A stretch of 64,000 nucleotides of DNA from assembly GCA_012959785.1 (NCBI GenBank), contig DUCM01000005.1, forward strand, positions 124,001 to 188,000. Direction: 5' to 3'. Positions within the stretch are counted from its first letter, which is position 1; the number at the start of each line of letters is the position of its first letter. The stretch comes from Planctomycetota bacterium. Lineage in GTDB: Bacteria > Planctomycetota > UBA1135 > GCA-002686595. Shown one piece after another: positions 15,874-24,693 of the stretch. Position numbers and translations under genes: made by a program. Under the pieces are notes generated by a model. It saw only the letters and a list, made by a program, of their open reading frames with translations, did not search any database and was not told the DNA's origin.

Positions 15874-18159
15874 TCAGGTCCGAAACTTCGTGGGCACACG
15901 GGTGGTGCCCGAGTCGCTCTCGAAAATCCACACGGCCTCGACCTCGACGCCCTTGCGCAGGGGTTCGAGGGGGTAGAAAACCACCATGCCCGGCGCCGAG
16001 CTTCGGCGGTTGGAGCCGCCGTCGGCGAGGTGCAGAAAACCTTCCACGGGTTTGCCCATGACGCTCACCTGGCACTTGTAGCTCTCGCGATTGCCGATCA
16101 GGCCACCGTTGCCGAAGTTGTGCAGGCTGATGGGGTAGCCCAGGAATTCCTTGCCGCCATGACCGAGCTTCTCGAGAAGTTGTTCGATCTCGGGGCCGAG
16201 ATCCTGGACAGCCACCTTGCTGGGCATGGACTGGTTGCCGCTGGGGTAGGTTTCAAAACCACCCTTGCCTTCGGGGGCGCGTCCAACTCCGCGTACGGCG
16301 TCCATGACCAGGATGCCGTCAAGGGAATAAAGCCCGATGGTGCGCAGCGCATAGTTGAGCAACGAATCGCGGTAGCCGGGCATGTGCAACCAGGCTTCGA
16401 AGACCTTCTTGGCCTTCTTGGCCTCGACTTCCACCAGGGCCATCTCGGCGAACATATCGCCCAGGTGGGTGCCGCCTTCGAGGGTGATGTCCTGCCCCTG
16501 TTCGAGGGCGGCGCCGCGCTGGCTTTCGTGGGCCAGGAGGTACTCCACATGGTCGCGGCAGCGTCCGGAATAGTCGGAGCTCCAGGTCACATCGGTGCTA
16601 TTCAGGCGCTTGCGAGCCTCATTGAAGGCAGTGAGCCATTTCTTGACATCCTTGGAGACCGCGCTGAGGGGTTCGGTGTTGTTGCGGATGGCCTTCAGGA
16701 CCGGGCTGGCTTCGGTCCAGAAGTCCTTCCATTCCTTTTCGAGTTGGGCCACCGAGAGACCGTCGTGGTTGGCGGTGAACATCTTCTCGACCTCAATCTG
16801 GTGACCCTGGTCACGGCAGCTGTCGAGATCGAGGAGCAGGCCGGGGTCGCGTCGGACCACATAGTCGCAGAAGGACCAGGACTTGATGCGGGCGTCGTCG
16901 GTGAACTTGGCGGCGTCGATCAAGGGCAGGTGGGCTGCGGGGGTGGTCTCGCTCAGGCGCCAGGCGGACTCCAGGGCGAGATCCTTCCAGGTATCCATGT
17001 TGGGCGAGTACTTGTCGAGATCCTCCTCGCCGGTTGTGGTGCGCAACTGTTCTTGGCGGTCCACGATAAAAGCCCGGTTGTTGTTGAAGACCATGCCCGT
17101 GATGGTGTGGCCGATGCCTTCGCGCAAGCCGACGCTCGCAAACCCTGAATAGGCATGGGCAACATTGCGCACGGCGCTGTCGTAGACCCCCTGCTCATTC
17201 TGGGGAGCATGGATCTCGATGAAGACACGATTCTCCCGGTCGATGAGATGGCTGCCCGCGGTGTTCTCCACCCGGAATTCGAGGTCCTCGGGTTCCATCA
17301 AGTTGGCGTTGCCGCGCAGGCCCTGCACATAGGACGCCTTGTCCTGGAAGAAGGCCCAGTCATTGACCCAACGCGTGGTGTCTGCATTGAAGCCGTCGAA
17401 GCCCTCCACCACCGCTTCCATGACTTTATAGGCTCGCTCGGCGTAACGGCCGGCTTCCATCAAGAGTTCCTCGTCGAAATCGCCTCGAATGATGAAGTGC
17501 TCGGTCTTGACCGAGATGTAGGTCAGCTTGGCATTCTCAAGCAACTGGTTTTTCTCGCTGTCGGGCAGGCGCTCCACGGGGTAGTCCTTGCGCGCCTCCT
17601 CGGCCACCACCGCCTCGATCATCTTGGAGCGGTCGTAAAGGGTCTGCTCGAGGTCGGTGCCGGTGAGTCCGGCGATCTCCTTGTGCTCCAGGGCTGCTTG
17701 AGCCTCTTCATCGTCCGCGGTGAAGAAGAGCACCTTCTCGTAGTGCCCACGCGACTTGTCCGAGCGGCCGGCCTTGTCGAACTCGCGCGCCAACTTGAGG
17801 TGACCCTTGGCCATCTTGGACGCGGTGCTCTTCCATTTCTTTTGCAGGCTGGCGGCCTTCTTGGGATCGGGGCGGTCGTCCTTTGGGAAAACGAATCCCG
17901 GGCGCATGCTCCATGAGTCCCCCACCAAATCGAAACCCAAGGCCGCGCGAGCTTCTTCGTGCCCGGGGTCGTACTCGCTCAGAAGCATCAGCCAGACGCG
18001 CTTGGCGATCTTTGGAAAACCGTCCTTGAAGGCTCCCTCGGCGTAGCTGTGCAGGACCTTGGCCTGCTTGGCATTGAACTTCAGCTCAGCCTTGGACTGG
18101 GCCAAGGCGGCGGGCACGAGCAGTAGGATCAGGAGCAGAGCAAGGGTCCAGCGCGACAT
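15874..18159 (-). CDS. Exported protein: degenerate gluzincin-like region plus C-terminal CAP domain
   Basis: A 761-residue protein with a signal peptide (MSRWTLALLLILLLVPAALAQ). The middle resembles gluzincin peptidases (peptidase MA-like), but the metal motif is broken: His335-Ala-Tyr-Ser-Gly339 replaces HExxH, while Glu347 in GLREGIGH occupies the third-ligand position. A following KSWSFCDYVVR segment is shared with the protein at 40517-42109. Residues about 530-760 resemble a CAP (SCP/PR-1) domain: GRCRDHVEYLLAHES, a histidine in GGTHLGD, AWLHMPGYRDSLL and LVMDAVRG. The start at 18159 begins the signal peptide; an upstream in-frame start would add 30 unrelated residues. Probably a binding or scaffold protein rather than a protease. 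Confidence 0.88.
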   Translation of the reverse strand: MSRWTLALLLILLLVPAALAQSKAELKFNAKQAKVLHSYAEGAFKDGFPKIAKRVWLMLLSEYDPGHEEARAALGFDLVGDSWSMRPGFVFPKDDRPDPKKAASLQKKWKSTASKMAKGHLKLAREFDKAGRSDKSRGHYEKVLFFTADDEEAQAALEHKEIAGLTGTDLEQTLYDRSKMIEAVVAEEARKDYPVERLPDSEKNQLLENAKLTYISVKTEHFIIRGDFDEELLMEAGRYAERAYKVMEAVVEGFDGFNADTTRWVNDWAFFQDKASYVQGLRGNANLMEPEDLEFRVENTAGSHLIDRENRVFIEIHAPQNEQGVYDSAVRNVAHAYSGFASVGLREGIGHTITGMVFNNNRAFIVDRQEQLRTTTGEEDLDKYSPNMDTWKDLALESAWRLSETTPAAHLPLIDAAKFTDDARIKSWSFCDYVVRRDPGLLLDLDSCRDQGHQIEVEKMFTANHDGLSVAQLEKEWKDFWTEASPVLKAIRNNTEPLSAVSKDVKKWLTAFNEARKRLNSTDVTWSSDYSGRCRDHVEYLLAHESQRGAALEQGQDITLEGGTHLGDMFAEMALVEVEAKKAKKVFEAWLHMPGYRDSLLNYALRTIGLYSLDGILVMDAVRGVGRAPEGKGGFETYPSGNQSMPSKVAVQDLGPEIEQLLEKLGHGGKEFLGYPISLHNFGNGGLIGNRESYKCQVSVMGKPVEGFLHLADGGSNRRSSAPGMVVFYPLEPLRKGVEVEAVWIFESDSGTTRVPTKFRT

Positions 18160-18276
18160 GGGAACTGTTGGGGTGGCACGGTGTTGAGCGTAGAACGGGC
18201 GAGCACCCAAGGTGCATCGCTCGCCTGTCATTCTCCCCAGAGAGGCCACGGGGGGCCACCCAATTCTCAGCGCACC

Positions 18277-19302
18277 CTAGTTGCGATGCGCGAGGTGGCA
18301 GGACCTACAGTCTGCCTTGAGTTCCTTGAAGGCCACAAGAGCCCGTTCACCTGCCTCGAAGTCGCCATCCTTGAGGGCCGCCAATTCCCCTGTCAGGCGC
18401 TCGGCTGCGTCGTGGGAGTCGCCAAACCAGCCGCGCTGGTCGGCGGAACCCCGGGCCACCGTGTCCAGGTGCAAGGCGGCGCGGTAGGCGGCGCGCAGGG
18501 TTTCCGCTTCGTTCAGGGCGTCGAGGTCGGGGTGCTCTGGATCGGGTCGCCAGTCGCGCTCGCTCAATTGCTCGACGGAATCGTAGGCCCGCGACAGGCT
18601 GACCATGACTTCCACCAAGGCCTTGCCCTGGTGCTCGGCAGCAAAGCTGTACCCAAATGCTGCCGTCTCCTCGGACCCGGGCAAGTCGCCGGTGGCGATC
18701 GTGGAGTACAGGCCCTCGTATTGGGACGAGGTGCGGGAGTACTGGCGCATTTCAGCGATGGCTTCCGTGCGCGCCACGCCATCGAGGACCACGCGGCCCA
18801 GGGCAGCGGCCGCGGGGCCGCGGTGACGGCCGTGGAAGCAGTGCACATAGAACGGCGCGGCGAGTTCGCGGAAGGTCTTGGCCAAGCGCAGGCGCTGGTC
18901 CGGGTCGATGCCGCTGTACTGGATCGGGATGTGCACATAGCGCAGACCGAATTCCCCCGCGAGGGCGACTTCGGGCAACTTGCCATCCACCGAGATCACC
19001 GTGCGCACACCCAGGGCAGCCAACTTTTTGAAGGCGGCCCGACCGTGGGGTTCCGAGCCCGAAATGACGGCCTCGCTGAGGTGAAAGACATTCAATAGCC
19101 CCGAACCCTCGAGGGCCTCGCGAGCGGGCAGGTCAAACGCGGCGGCGTGGTCGTAGGCTGTGCCCGCAAACTTCAGCGGCGGCGGGACCTCCGAAGCCGG
19201 CGCCGCCCGCCACTCGCCTTGCGCCCCACCGAAACGAGCCTGGCAGGCGCTGGCGCCGAGCAGGATCAGAGTCAGGGCGGCGAGGGCTTTGGGGGTGCGC
19301 AT
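18277..19302 (-). CDS. Lipoprotein: dual-specificity phosphatase domain fused to cytochrome c'-like domain
   Basis: A 341-residue protein. The N-terminus MRTPKALAALTLILLGASAC looks like a lipoprotein signal with Cys20 as lipidation site. Residues about 60-185 form a cysteine-phosphatase domain whose P-loop is VHCFHGRHRG, giving Cys155-x5-Arg161; Asp133 and Asp135 are candidates for the general acid. Residues about 220-341 resemble a four-helix cytochrome c' with its haem motif at the extreme C-terminus, CRSCH (332-336) followed by LAHRN, as in CxxCHxxFR. The CxxCH implies export and haem attachment outside the cytoplasm. The upstream in-frame extension to 19440 was rejected because it precedes the lipoprotein signal. 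A haem- or gas-sensing phosphatase is a hypothesis. Confidence 0.88.
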   Translation of the reverse strand: MRTPKALAALTLILLGASACQARFGGAQGEWRAAPASEVPPPLKFAGTAYDHAAAFDLPAREALEGSGLLNVFHLSEAVISGSEPHGRAAFKKLAALGVRTVISVDGKLPEVALAGEFGLRYVHIPIQYSGIDPDQRLRLAKTFRELAAPFYVHCFHGRHRGPAAAALGRVVLDGVARTEAIAEMRQYSRTSSQYEGLYSTIATGDLPGSEETAAFGYSFAAEHQGKALVEVMVSLSRAYDSVEQLSERDWRPDPEHPDLDALNEAETLRAAYRAALHLDTVARGSADQRGWFGDSHDAAERLTGELAALKDGDFEAGERALVAFKELKADCRSCHLAHRN

Positions 19303-19435
19303 TGGATAAATCGAGCGGTGGAGTGTTGGAGATGAGTCTAGCTTGGCCGGCTCGCGAAGCTGCGATTTAGCGCCGAGGGGCCTCCAAAAGCCCGCGGCCT
19401 CCAAACCCCCAGCCCCCAGAGCAGCTCCTGACGCC

Positions 19436-19461
19436 TGCAACTAACGCATGCAACTAACGCA
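19436..19461. repeat. 13-bp perfect tandem duplication
   Basis: TGCAACTAACGCA occurs twice without a gap (19436-19448 and 19449-19461), in the 260-base gap between the symporter and phosphatase-cytochrome genes. The rest of this gap shows no gene. Probably a replication slip. Confidence 0.8.
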
Positions 19462-19562
19462 CCAACCCCTTTCTTAGCCCTCAGAACACCCTCGGTCACC
19501 ATCTGGAAGCCGCCAGAGGGCCGTTTTTGCCGCCAGCAGGACGAATCCGGGTCAGCCAGCCG

Positions 19563-21032
19563 CTACCCAGGCCCCCCATGCTGTCCGGGAATCGTGACAA
19601 TGGGTGCCGCGGGGGGTGAGGCGAGACTCACCAGCACCAGGGTCAGAGAACTCACCAGGACGGCTGGCAGGGCGGCGTCGAGATCCACCAGCACCTCGAA
19701 GAGCCCGCTTTGACCACATTCCTGGGCAGCCTCGGCTAGCGCTGCACCGAGCCATGCTTGCCACAAGCAGGCTGTCAGGATCCCCACCACCATGGAAGAC
19801 ACGGCCCCCAAGGGGCTGGCGCCCTTCCAAAACAGGGCCGCGAGGAGCGGCGGCGTGATGGCCGCGCCGTACAGGGTGTAGGCGAACAAGGCCACCTCGA
19901 AGAAGGCCTCGGAGGTGAAGGCCAATCCCAGGGCCACAACTCCCAAGACCACCACAACCCAGCGTCCTGCCCGCACCAATTCCCGGTCCCCCGCCTCCTG
20001 GCGCAAAAAGCGTTGGTAGACATCGCGCACCAGGGAAGTTGCCGGCGACAGCAAGTAAGAATCGGCCGTGGAGACCACCACCGCCACCACCGTCGCGGTC
20101 AGCAGCGCGCCCAGCCAGGCGGGTAAGGCCTCGAAGGCTACATGCACGATCATGTGAGCCGGATTGTCCGGCGCGCTCATGGTCCCCGCTTGCACCAAGG
20201 CCACGCCGCACAGGGCGATGGCGATGATCAACCAGTCGAGGATCAGGACGCCAAAGAACATTCCCGCCGCCGCTCGCCGGGCCGTGCGCGGATCGCGGGC
20301 GGCGAAAAAGCGCTGGTACATATTCGCGTCGCCCAGAATCAAGAGAAAGGGCGGCAGCAGAAACGAGATCATGCGAGCCGGGCTGTAGGCCCACAGGTTG
20401 CTCTTTTCTGCGGGCAGATGGGCGAGCAGTTCTCCAGGGCCCCCGACCTTGACCAGCAATAAGGCCAGGGCAAGGGAGAGCCCCAAGAACATCAAGATGC
20501 CGTTGGCCAGATCCGTGTAGGCCACCGAGAGCAATCCAGCCAGGGCGGTGTAAAGGATCACAAAAACTGCCACGAGCACGATGGCTCCGGCGTGCGAGAG
20601 TTCAGGCAAGATGCGCTCCACCACCGCGGCCCCGGCACGGTATTGGTACGAGACGATGATCAAGTACCCAGCCAGGAGCACCAGGGTCCCGCCGATGCGC
20701 GCGGCCACACCAAAGCGCGCCTCGAGAATGTCCTGGATCGTGAAGTGTTCCAGACGCCTGATGCGCGCCGCGAGGAGGAACAGGAGGGCGATTCCCAGGG
20801 CGCTTGAGAGCGGCAGGACAAAAGCCGCCAGGCCGTCCTGCACGGTTCTCTGGGCGTTGCCAAAGACAGATCCCGTGCCGATCCAGGTGGCCAGCAAGGT
20901 GCCGCTGAGCACCAAGCCGCCCAGGCCCCGCCCGGCCAGCTGAAAATCCTTGGCCGTCTTGACCAGGCGCGCCTTGCGGACACCCACGACCAGGAGAGCG
21001 CCAAGGTAGAGGAGGAGAACGGAGGCGTACAT
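19563..21032 (-). CDS. Sodium:solute symporter family transporter
   Basis: A 489-residue inner-membrane protein with about 13 hydrophobic spans, starting MYASVLLLYLGALLVVGV. SSF-family signs are AGRGLGGLVLSGTLLATWIGTGSVFGNA in spans 1-2, QDILEARFG, the SYQYRAGAAVVE segment, and the late STADSYLLSPATSLVRDVYQRF motif with the usual Ser/Thr sodium-site residues. It most resembles the PutP/PanF-like branch; the substrate cannot be read from sequence. The start at 21032 places the first span at the N-terminus; the in-frame start at 21083 only adds a basic stretch. Divergent from the APC fusion gene, 107 bases away. Confidence 0.93.
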   Translation of the reverse strand: MYASVLLLYLGALLVVGVRKARLVKTAKDFQLAGRGLGGLVLSGTLLATWIGTGSVFGNAQRTVQDGLAAFVLPLSSALGIALLFLLAARIRRLEHFTIQDILEARFGVAARIGGTLVLLAGYLIIVSYQYRAGAAVVERILPELSHAGAIVLVAVFVILYTALAGLLSVAYTDLANGILMFLGLSLALALLLVKVGGPGELLAHLPAEKSNLWAYSPARMISFLLPPFLLILGDANMYQRFFAARDPRTARRAAAGMFFGVLILDWLIIAIALCGVALVQAGTMSAPDNPAHMIVHVAFEALPAWLGALLTATVVAVVVSTADSYLLSPATSLVRDVYQRFLRQEAGDRELVRAGRWVVVVLGVVALGLAFTSEAFFEVALFAYTLYGAAITPPLLAALFWKGASPLGAVSSMVVGILTACLWQAWLGAALAEAAQECGQSGLFEVLVDLDAALPAVLVSSLTLVLVSLASPPAAPIVTIPGQHGGPG

Positions 21033-21139
21033 GGAGCGTTGGGCAAGCCCCCGTACTTGACCCTCCTCCGGGGCCCTGCGCAAGGCTCACAAAACAGGAG
21101 CTTGCTGCATTGGCCCGCCCGTGCCGATACCATGCGCCC

Positions 21140-23251
21140 ATGACGGCCGCTCCGCCCAAGCTGAAGAAGGAACTGGGCTTATTCGATGTGTACGCCCTGG
21201 CCACCGGTGCCACCCTCTCCGCAGGCTTGTTCCTGCTGCCAGGGCCGGCCTTCGCCATGGCCGGGCCGGGCATGGTGCTGGCCTATTTGGTGGCCGCCAT
21301 CCCGCTCATCCCGGCCATGCTCTGCATCGCCGAACTTTCCACCGCCATGCCCCGGGCCGGCGGCGCCTACTACTTTTTGGAGCGCAGCCTCGGCCCCCTG
21401 GTGGGCACCGTGGGTGGACTGGGCACCTATCTGGCCCTGGTGCTCAAGACCAGTTTTGCCCTGGTGGGCCTGGGGGCCTATGTCTCGCTCTTTTTCGAGC
21501 ATGGCGCCTGGACCGAGACCCTGATCGCCGTGGTTTTCGCCGTCTTCTTCGGTGGCTTGAATCTTTTGGGCTCCAAGAAGAGTGGCGCAGCCCAGCGCGT
21601 GCTGGTCGTCGCGCTCTTGGCCGTGCTCTGCTTGTTCCTCCTGCGCGGCCTGCCGGAGCTCGACTTCTCGCGCTTCGAGGGTTTTCTGGGCGCCGGCGCG
21701 GAGGGCATCATCGCCACGGCCGGCATGGTTTACATCTCGTATGTAGGCGTCACCAATGTGGCCAGCGTCTCCGAGGAAGTCACCGACCCCGAACGCAACC
21801 TGCCTCGGGGCGTGTTCCTGTCCCTGGCCACGGCGCTCACGATCTATGTGCTCTGCACATCCGTTCTGGTTAGCGTGGTGCCCGCCGAGGAACTGAAGGA
21901 AAGCATCACCCCCATGGCCGACGGGGCCCGGGCCATCGGCGGAAGGCTGGGCGAGATCGTGGTGGCCGTGGCCGCCATCCTGGCTTTTTTCTCCGTGGCC
22001 AACGCGGGCATCATGGCCTCCTCGCGCTATCCCCTGGCCATGAGCCGCGACCACCTCGCGCCGCCCTGGCTGAGCCGCGTCAGCGGCAGCTCGGGAGTGC
22101 CACGCACGGCCATCGTGCTCACCACCTTGGTGATCATCGCAATCGTCATCGGCCTCGATCCCTTGCGCATCGCCAAACTCGCCAGCGCCTTTCAGTTGAT
22201 GATGTTTGCGCTCCTGTGCGGGGCCGTGATCGTCATGCGCGAAAGCGGTCTCGACTCTTACGACCCTGGCTACAAGGCGCCCTTCTACCCCTGGCTGCCA
22301 CTCTTCGGGCTCATGGCGCCCTTCTTCTTGATCTTCCAGATGGGCTGGCTGCCGACCCTCTTCTCCGTGGGCCTGATCGTGGTCGGGGTGGGTTGGTACA
22401 CCTGGTACGGCAAGAGTCGCGTGGAACGCCGCGGGGCGATCTTCCATGTCTTCGCGCGGCTCGGCGAGGACCGTCACGAAGCCCTCGACTCCGAGTTGCG
22501 GGGTATTCTCAAGGAAAAGGGACTGCGCGATCACGATCCCTTCGAAGCCGTGGTGATGGATGCGGTGGTCCTTGATTTCGATGCGGAGCCCGACTTCGAC
22601 CGCACGGTCAAGGAAGTTGCCGAAGCCCTGGCTGCTCGTACGGGCCAGCCCGGACAGGTCTTCATCGAGGGCTTTACCCAGGGTACCCTGAAGGGCGCCA
22701 CCCCCGTAGCCCACGGTGTAGCCCTGCCCCACATGCATCTCGAAGGGCTCGAACACCCGCAACTCGTCCTGGTGCGCTTGCGAGAGGAGCTGCGCTTCAT
22801 GGCGGGCAATGTTTTTGGCAAGACCGAGATGTCCGAAGCCGTCAATGCGGCCTTCTTTCTGGTCAGTCCCGGTCACGACCCGGCTCAACACCTGCGCATG
22901 CTGGCCCAACTCGCCAGTCGTATCGACCAGGCGGATTTTATCGAGGAGTGGCTTTCGGCGCCGAGCGAGATGGCTTTGCGCGAAGTCTTCCTGCGGGAGG
23001 ATCGCTACATTTCATTCCGCGTCTCTGCCCTCAAGCGTGACACCGACTGGGTTGGCCGCGAACTGAGGGAACTGGCCCTGCCCGAGGGTTGCCTGGTGTC
23101 CACCGTGCGGCGCGCCGGGCGCACCCTGGTACCCCGCGGTCACACGCGCCTACAGGAAGGCGACCGCTTGTTGATCTTTGGCGAGCCCGAAGTCATCGCC
23201 GGGCTCTATGCGCGCTTCGGCATCGAATTCCGGGAAGGCATTCCAAACTAG
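21140..23251 (+). CDS. APC-family permease fused to PTS EIIA-like and TrkA_C domains
   Basis: A 703-residue protein. Residues 10-430 form an amino acid-polyamine-organocation permease with about 12 spans, opening GLFDVYALATGATLSAGLFLLPG and continuing with the conserved EVTDPERNLPRG. Residues about 470-610 resemble a PTS EIIA type-2 domain, with HGVALPH placing His531 at the phosphorylation site. Residues about 620-700 form a TrkA_C/RCK_C ligand-binding domain (VGRELRELALPEG ... LVPRGHTRLQEGDRLLIFGE). This predicts a transporter gated by phosphorylation and/or a nucleotide ligand. The start at 21140 directly precedes the conserved KKELGLFD; an in-frame start 30 bases earlier is possible. Transport substrate unknown. 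Confidence 0.93.
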   Translation: MTAAPPKLKKELGLFDVYALATGATLSAGLFLLPGPAFAMAGPGMVLAYLVAAIPLIPAMLCIAELSTAMPRAGGAYYFLERSLGPLVGTVGGLGTYLALVLKTSFALVGLGAYVSLFFEHGAWTETLIAVVFAVFFGGLNLLGSKKSGAAQRVLVVALLAVLCLFLLRGLPELDFSRFEGFLGAGAEGIIATAGMVYISYVGVTNVASVSEEVTDPERNLPRGVFLSLATALTIYVLCTSVLVSVVPAEELKESITPMADGARAIGGRLGEIVVAVAAILAFFSVANAGIMASSRYPLAMSRDHLAPPWLSRVSGSSGVPRTAIVLTTLVIIAIVIGLDPLRIAKLASAFQLMMFALLCGAVIVMRESGLDSYDPGYKAPFYPWLPLFGLMAPFFLIFQMGWLPTLFSVGLIVVGVGWYTWYGKSRVERRGAIFHVFARLGEDRHEALDSELRGILKEKGLRDHDPFEAVVMDAVVLDFDAEPDFDRTVKEVAEALAARTGQPGQVFIEGFTQGTLKGATPVAHGVALPHMHLEGLEHPQLVLVRLREELRFMAGNVFGKTEMSEAVNAAFFLVSPGHDPAQHLRMLAQLASRIDQADFIEEWLSAPSEMALREVFLREDRYISFRVSALKRDTDWVGRELRELALPEGCLVSTVRRAGRTLVPRGHTRLQEGDRLLIFGEPEVIAGLYARFGIEFREGIPN

Positions 23252-23256
23252 TTCTG

Positions 23257-23276
23257 TCGAGCCGCGCACGGCTCGA
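23257..23276. other. 8-bp hairpin between the APC fusion gene and slyX
   Basis: TCGAGCCG (23257-23264) pairs with CGGCTCGA (23269-23276) around a CGCA tetraloop, five bases after the permease stop and 27 bases before the slyX start. No U-run follows. Possibly a terminator or an mRNA-stabilising hairpin. Confidence 0.5.
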
Positions 23277-23303
23277 ACCCCATCCTGTTCATTCCTTCAT
23301 TCC

Positions 23304-23498
23304 ATGGAAAAGCGCCTCATCGACCTCGAAGTCAAAATCTTGTTTCTCGAGGAAACTCTCGACACCCTGAACGAAGTTATCCTGAGCCAGGGGCGGAACA
23401 TCGAGACCCTGGAACAAAAGCTCGAGCGCTTGGAGTCAGCGTCCTTGGCTCCGGGGGAAGAGGCTTCCAAGCAAGACGAGCGGCCGCCCCACTACTGA
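23304..23498 (+). CDS. slyX: SlyX-family small coiled-coil protein
   Basis: A 64-residue protein matching SlyX from end to end: [20 protein letters not shown], then [23 protein letters not shown] in heptad register, and the diagnostic C-terminus ERPPHY. SlyX is a cytoplasmic coiled-coil protein of unknown function, historically noted beside slyD, which here lies 20 kb away. The start at 23304 gives the family N-terminus. Its last 7 bases overlap the end of the convergent msrAB gene. Confidence 0.9.
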   Translation: MEKRLIDLEVKILFLEETLDTLNEVILSQGRNIETLEQKLERLESASLAPGEEASKQDERPPHY

Positions 23499-24637
23499 TC
23501 GGATGCCGATCCGTCGTTCTCCTTCTCGAAGAGTTTGGCGAAATCGCCATAGCCTTCCTTGGCGCAGTCTTCGGCCGGAACAAAGCGCAGGGCAGCCGAG
23601 TTGATGCAGTAACGCAGGCCCGTGGGCGCCGGGCCGTCCTTGAAGAGGTGACCTAGGTGCGAGCCACCCTCAACGCTATGCACTTCATCCCGCGCGTAGC
23701 CGAGATCGTCGTCACTGCCGATACCAATGTACTGCGTCGCAAGGGGCTGGCTGAAGCTCGGCCAGCCGGTGCCTGAATCGAACTTATCCAGGGAACTGAA
23801 GAGCGGTTCGCCCGAGACGATGTCCACATAGATGCCGGCCTGGTGATTGTCCCAGTACTCGTTGGAGAAGGCCCTTTCGGTGTCGGCTTCCTGGGTCACG
23901 CGCCACTGCAAGGCCGTCAACCGCGCTCGCAACAGATTGTCAGGGGGACGCGTGTAGACCGGCTCGGCGCTGGAATCAGGGGGTGAAAACTCCACGCCTT
24001 CGGGCCAGGCCTGCCTGCAAAAGGCATCGCGCCCCGATCCCTGGCGATAGGACTGGTAGCGTTCGGGGCTCTTGATATGAAAATCCTGGTGGTAGGCCTC
24101 GGCATCCCAAAAGCGCTCGAAGGCGGTGACTTCGGTCACAATAGGCGCCTTGAAGCGACCACTGTCCGCCAGGTGTTGGCGCGATGCCAGGGCCTGGCGC
24201 TCTTGGTCGGCATTGTGGAAAAAGATCGCCGGCCGGTACTGGCTGCCGCGGTCCACGAACTGCCCGCCAGCGTCGGTGGGGTCGATGTTGCGCCAGAAGA
24301 TCTCGAGCAGGGTGTTGTAGGAGACTTGGGCGGGATCGTAGCGCACCTGGATAGCTTCGGCATGACCGGTAGTGCCCCGCGTGACCTCTGCGTAGGTGGG
24401 GTCCTGGGCATCCCCGCCGCTGTAACCCGAAACCACCGCGCTCACACCCTCGAGTTTTTCGAAGGGCGTTTCCATGCACCAGAAGCACCCGCCAGCGAAG
24501 GTCGCTCGTGCGAAATCCACCGTTGGTATCGGCCCCTGCTCGGGCGTGCCCTCTGCGAGGGCTTGTTCCGTGCCCTCCCCGGCGTGGCAGGCGCAGAGGC
24601 AGACGCTGACAATCGAGGCGCTGAAGAGTTGATTCAC
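23492..24637 (-). CDS. msrAB: Bifunctional methionine sulfoxide reductase MsrA-MsrB, predicted lipoprotein
   Basis: Repairs oxidised methionine in proteins, reducing both S- and R-sulfoxides. The 381-residue protein begins with a signal and a possible lipobox (SVCLCAC, Cys17). The MsrA domain has nucleophile Cys51 in GGCFWCME and the family blocks [12 protein letters not shown] and [12 protein letters not shown]. The MsrB domain (about 230-355) has [19 protein letters not shown] and catalytic Cys344 in [11 protein letters not shown]. The two CxxC zinc pairs of many MsrB proteins are absent. Export implies repair of envelope proteins, so an external electron donor of the DsbD/CcdA type would be needed; none is in the window. 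Confidence 0.95.
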   Translation of the reverse strand: MNQLFSASIVSVCLCACHAGEGTEQALAEGTPEQGPIPTVDFARATFAGGCFWCMETPFEKLEGVSAVVSGYSGGDAQDPTYAEVTRGTTGHAEAIQVRYDPAQVSYNTLLEIFWRNIDPTDAGGQFVDRGSQYRPAIFFHNADQERQALASRQHLADSGRFKAPIVTEVTAFERFWDAEAYHQDFHIKSPERYQSYRQGSGRDAFCRQAWPEGVEFSPPDSSAEPVYTRPPDNLLRARLTALQWRVTQEADTERAFSNEYWDNHQAGIYVDIVSGEPLFSSLDKFDSGTGWPSFSQPLATQYIGIGSDDDLGYARDEVHSVEGGSHLGHLFKDGPAPTGLRYCINSAALRFVPAEDCAKEGYGDFAKLFEKENDGSASDQ

Positions 24638-24693
24638 TTGTGCTTGGGGGCTGGTGTTATGAGCGGAATGCTACGCCCTTGTGGGTCAAAACT

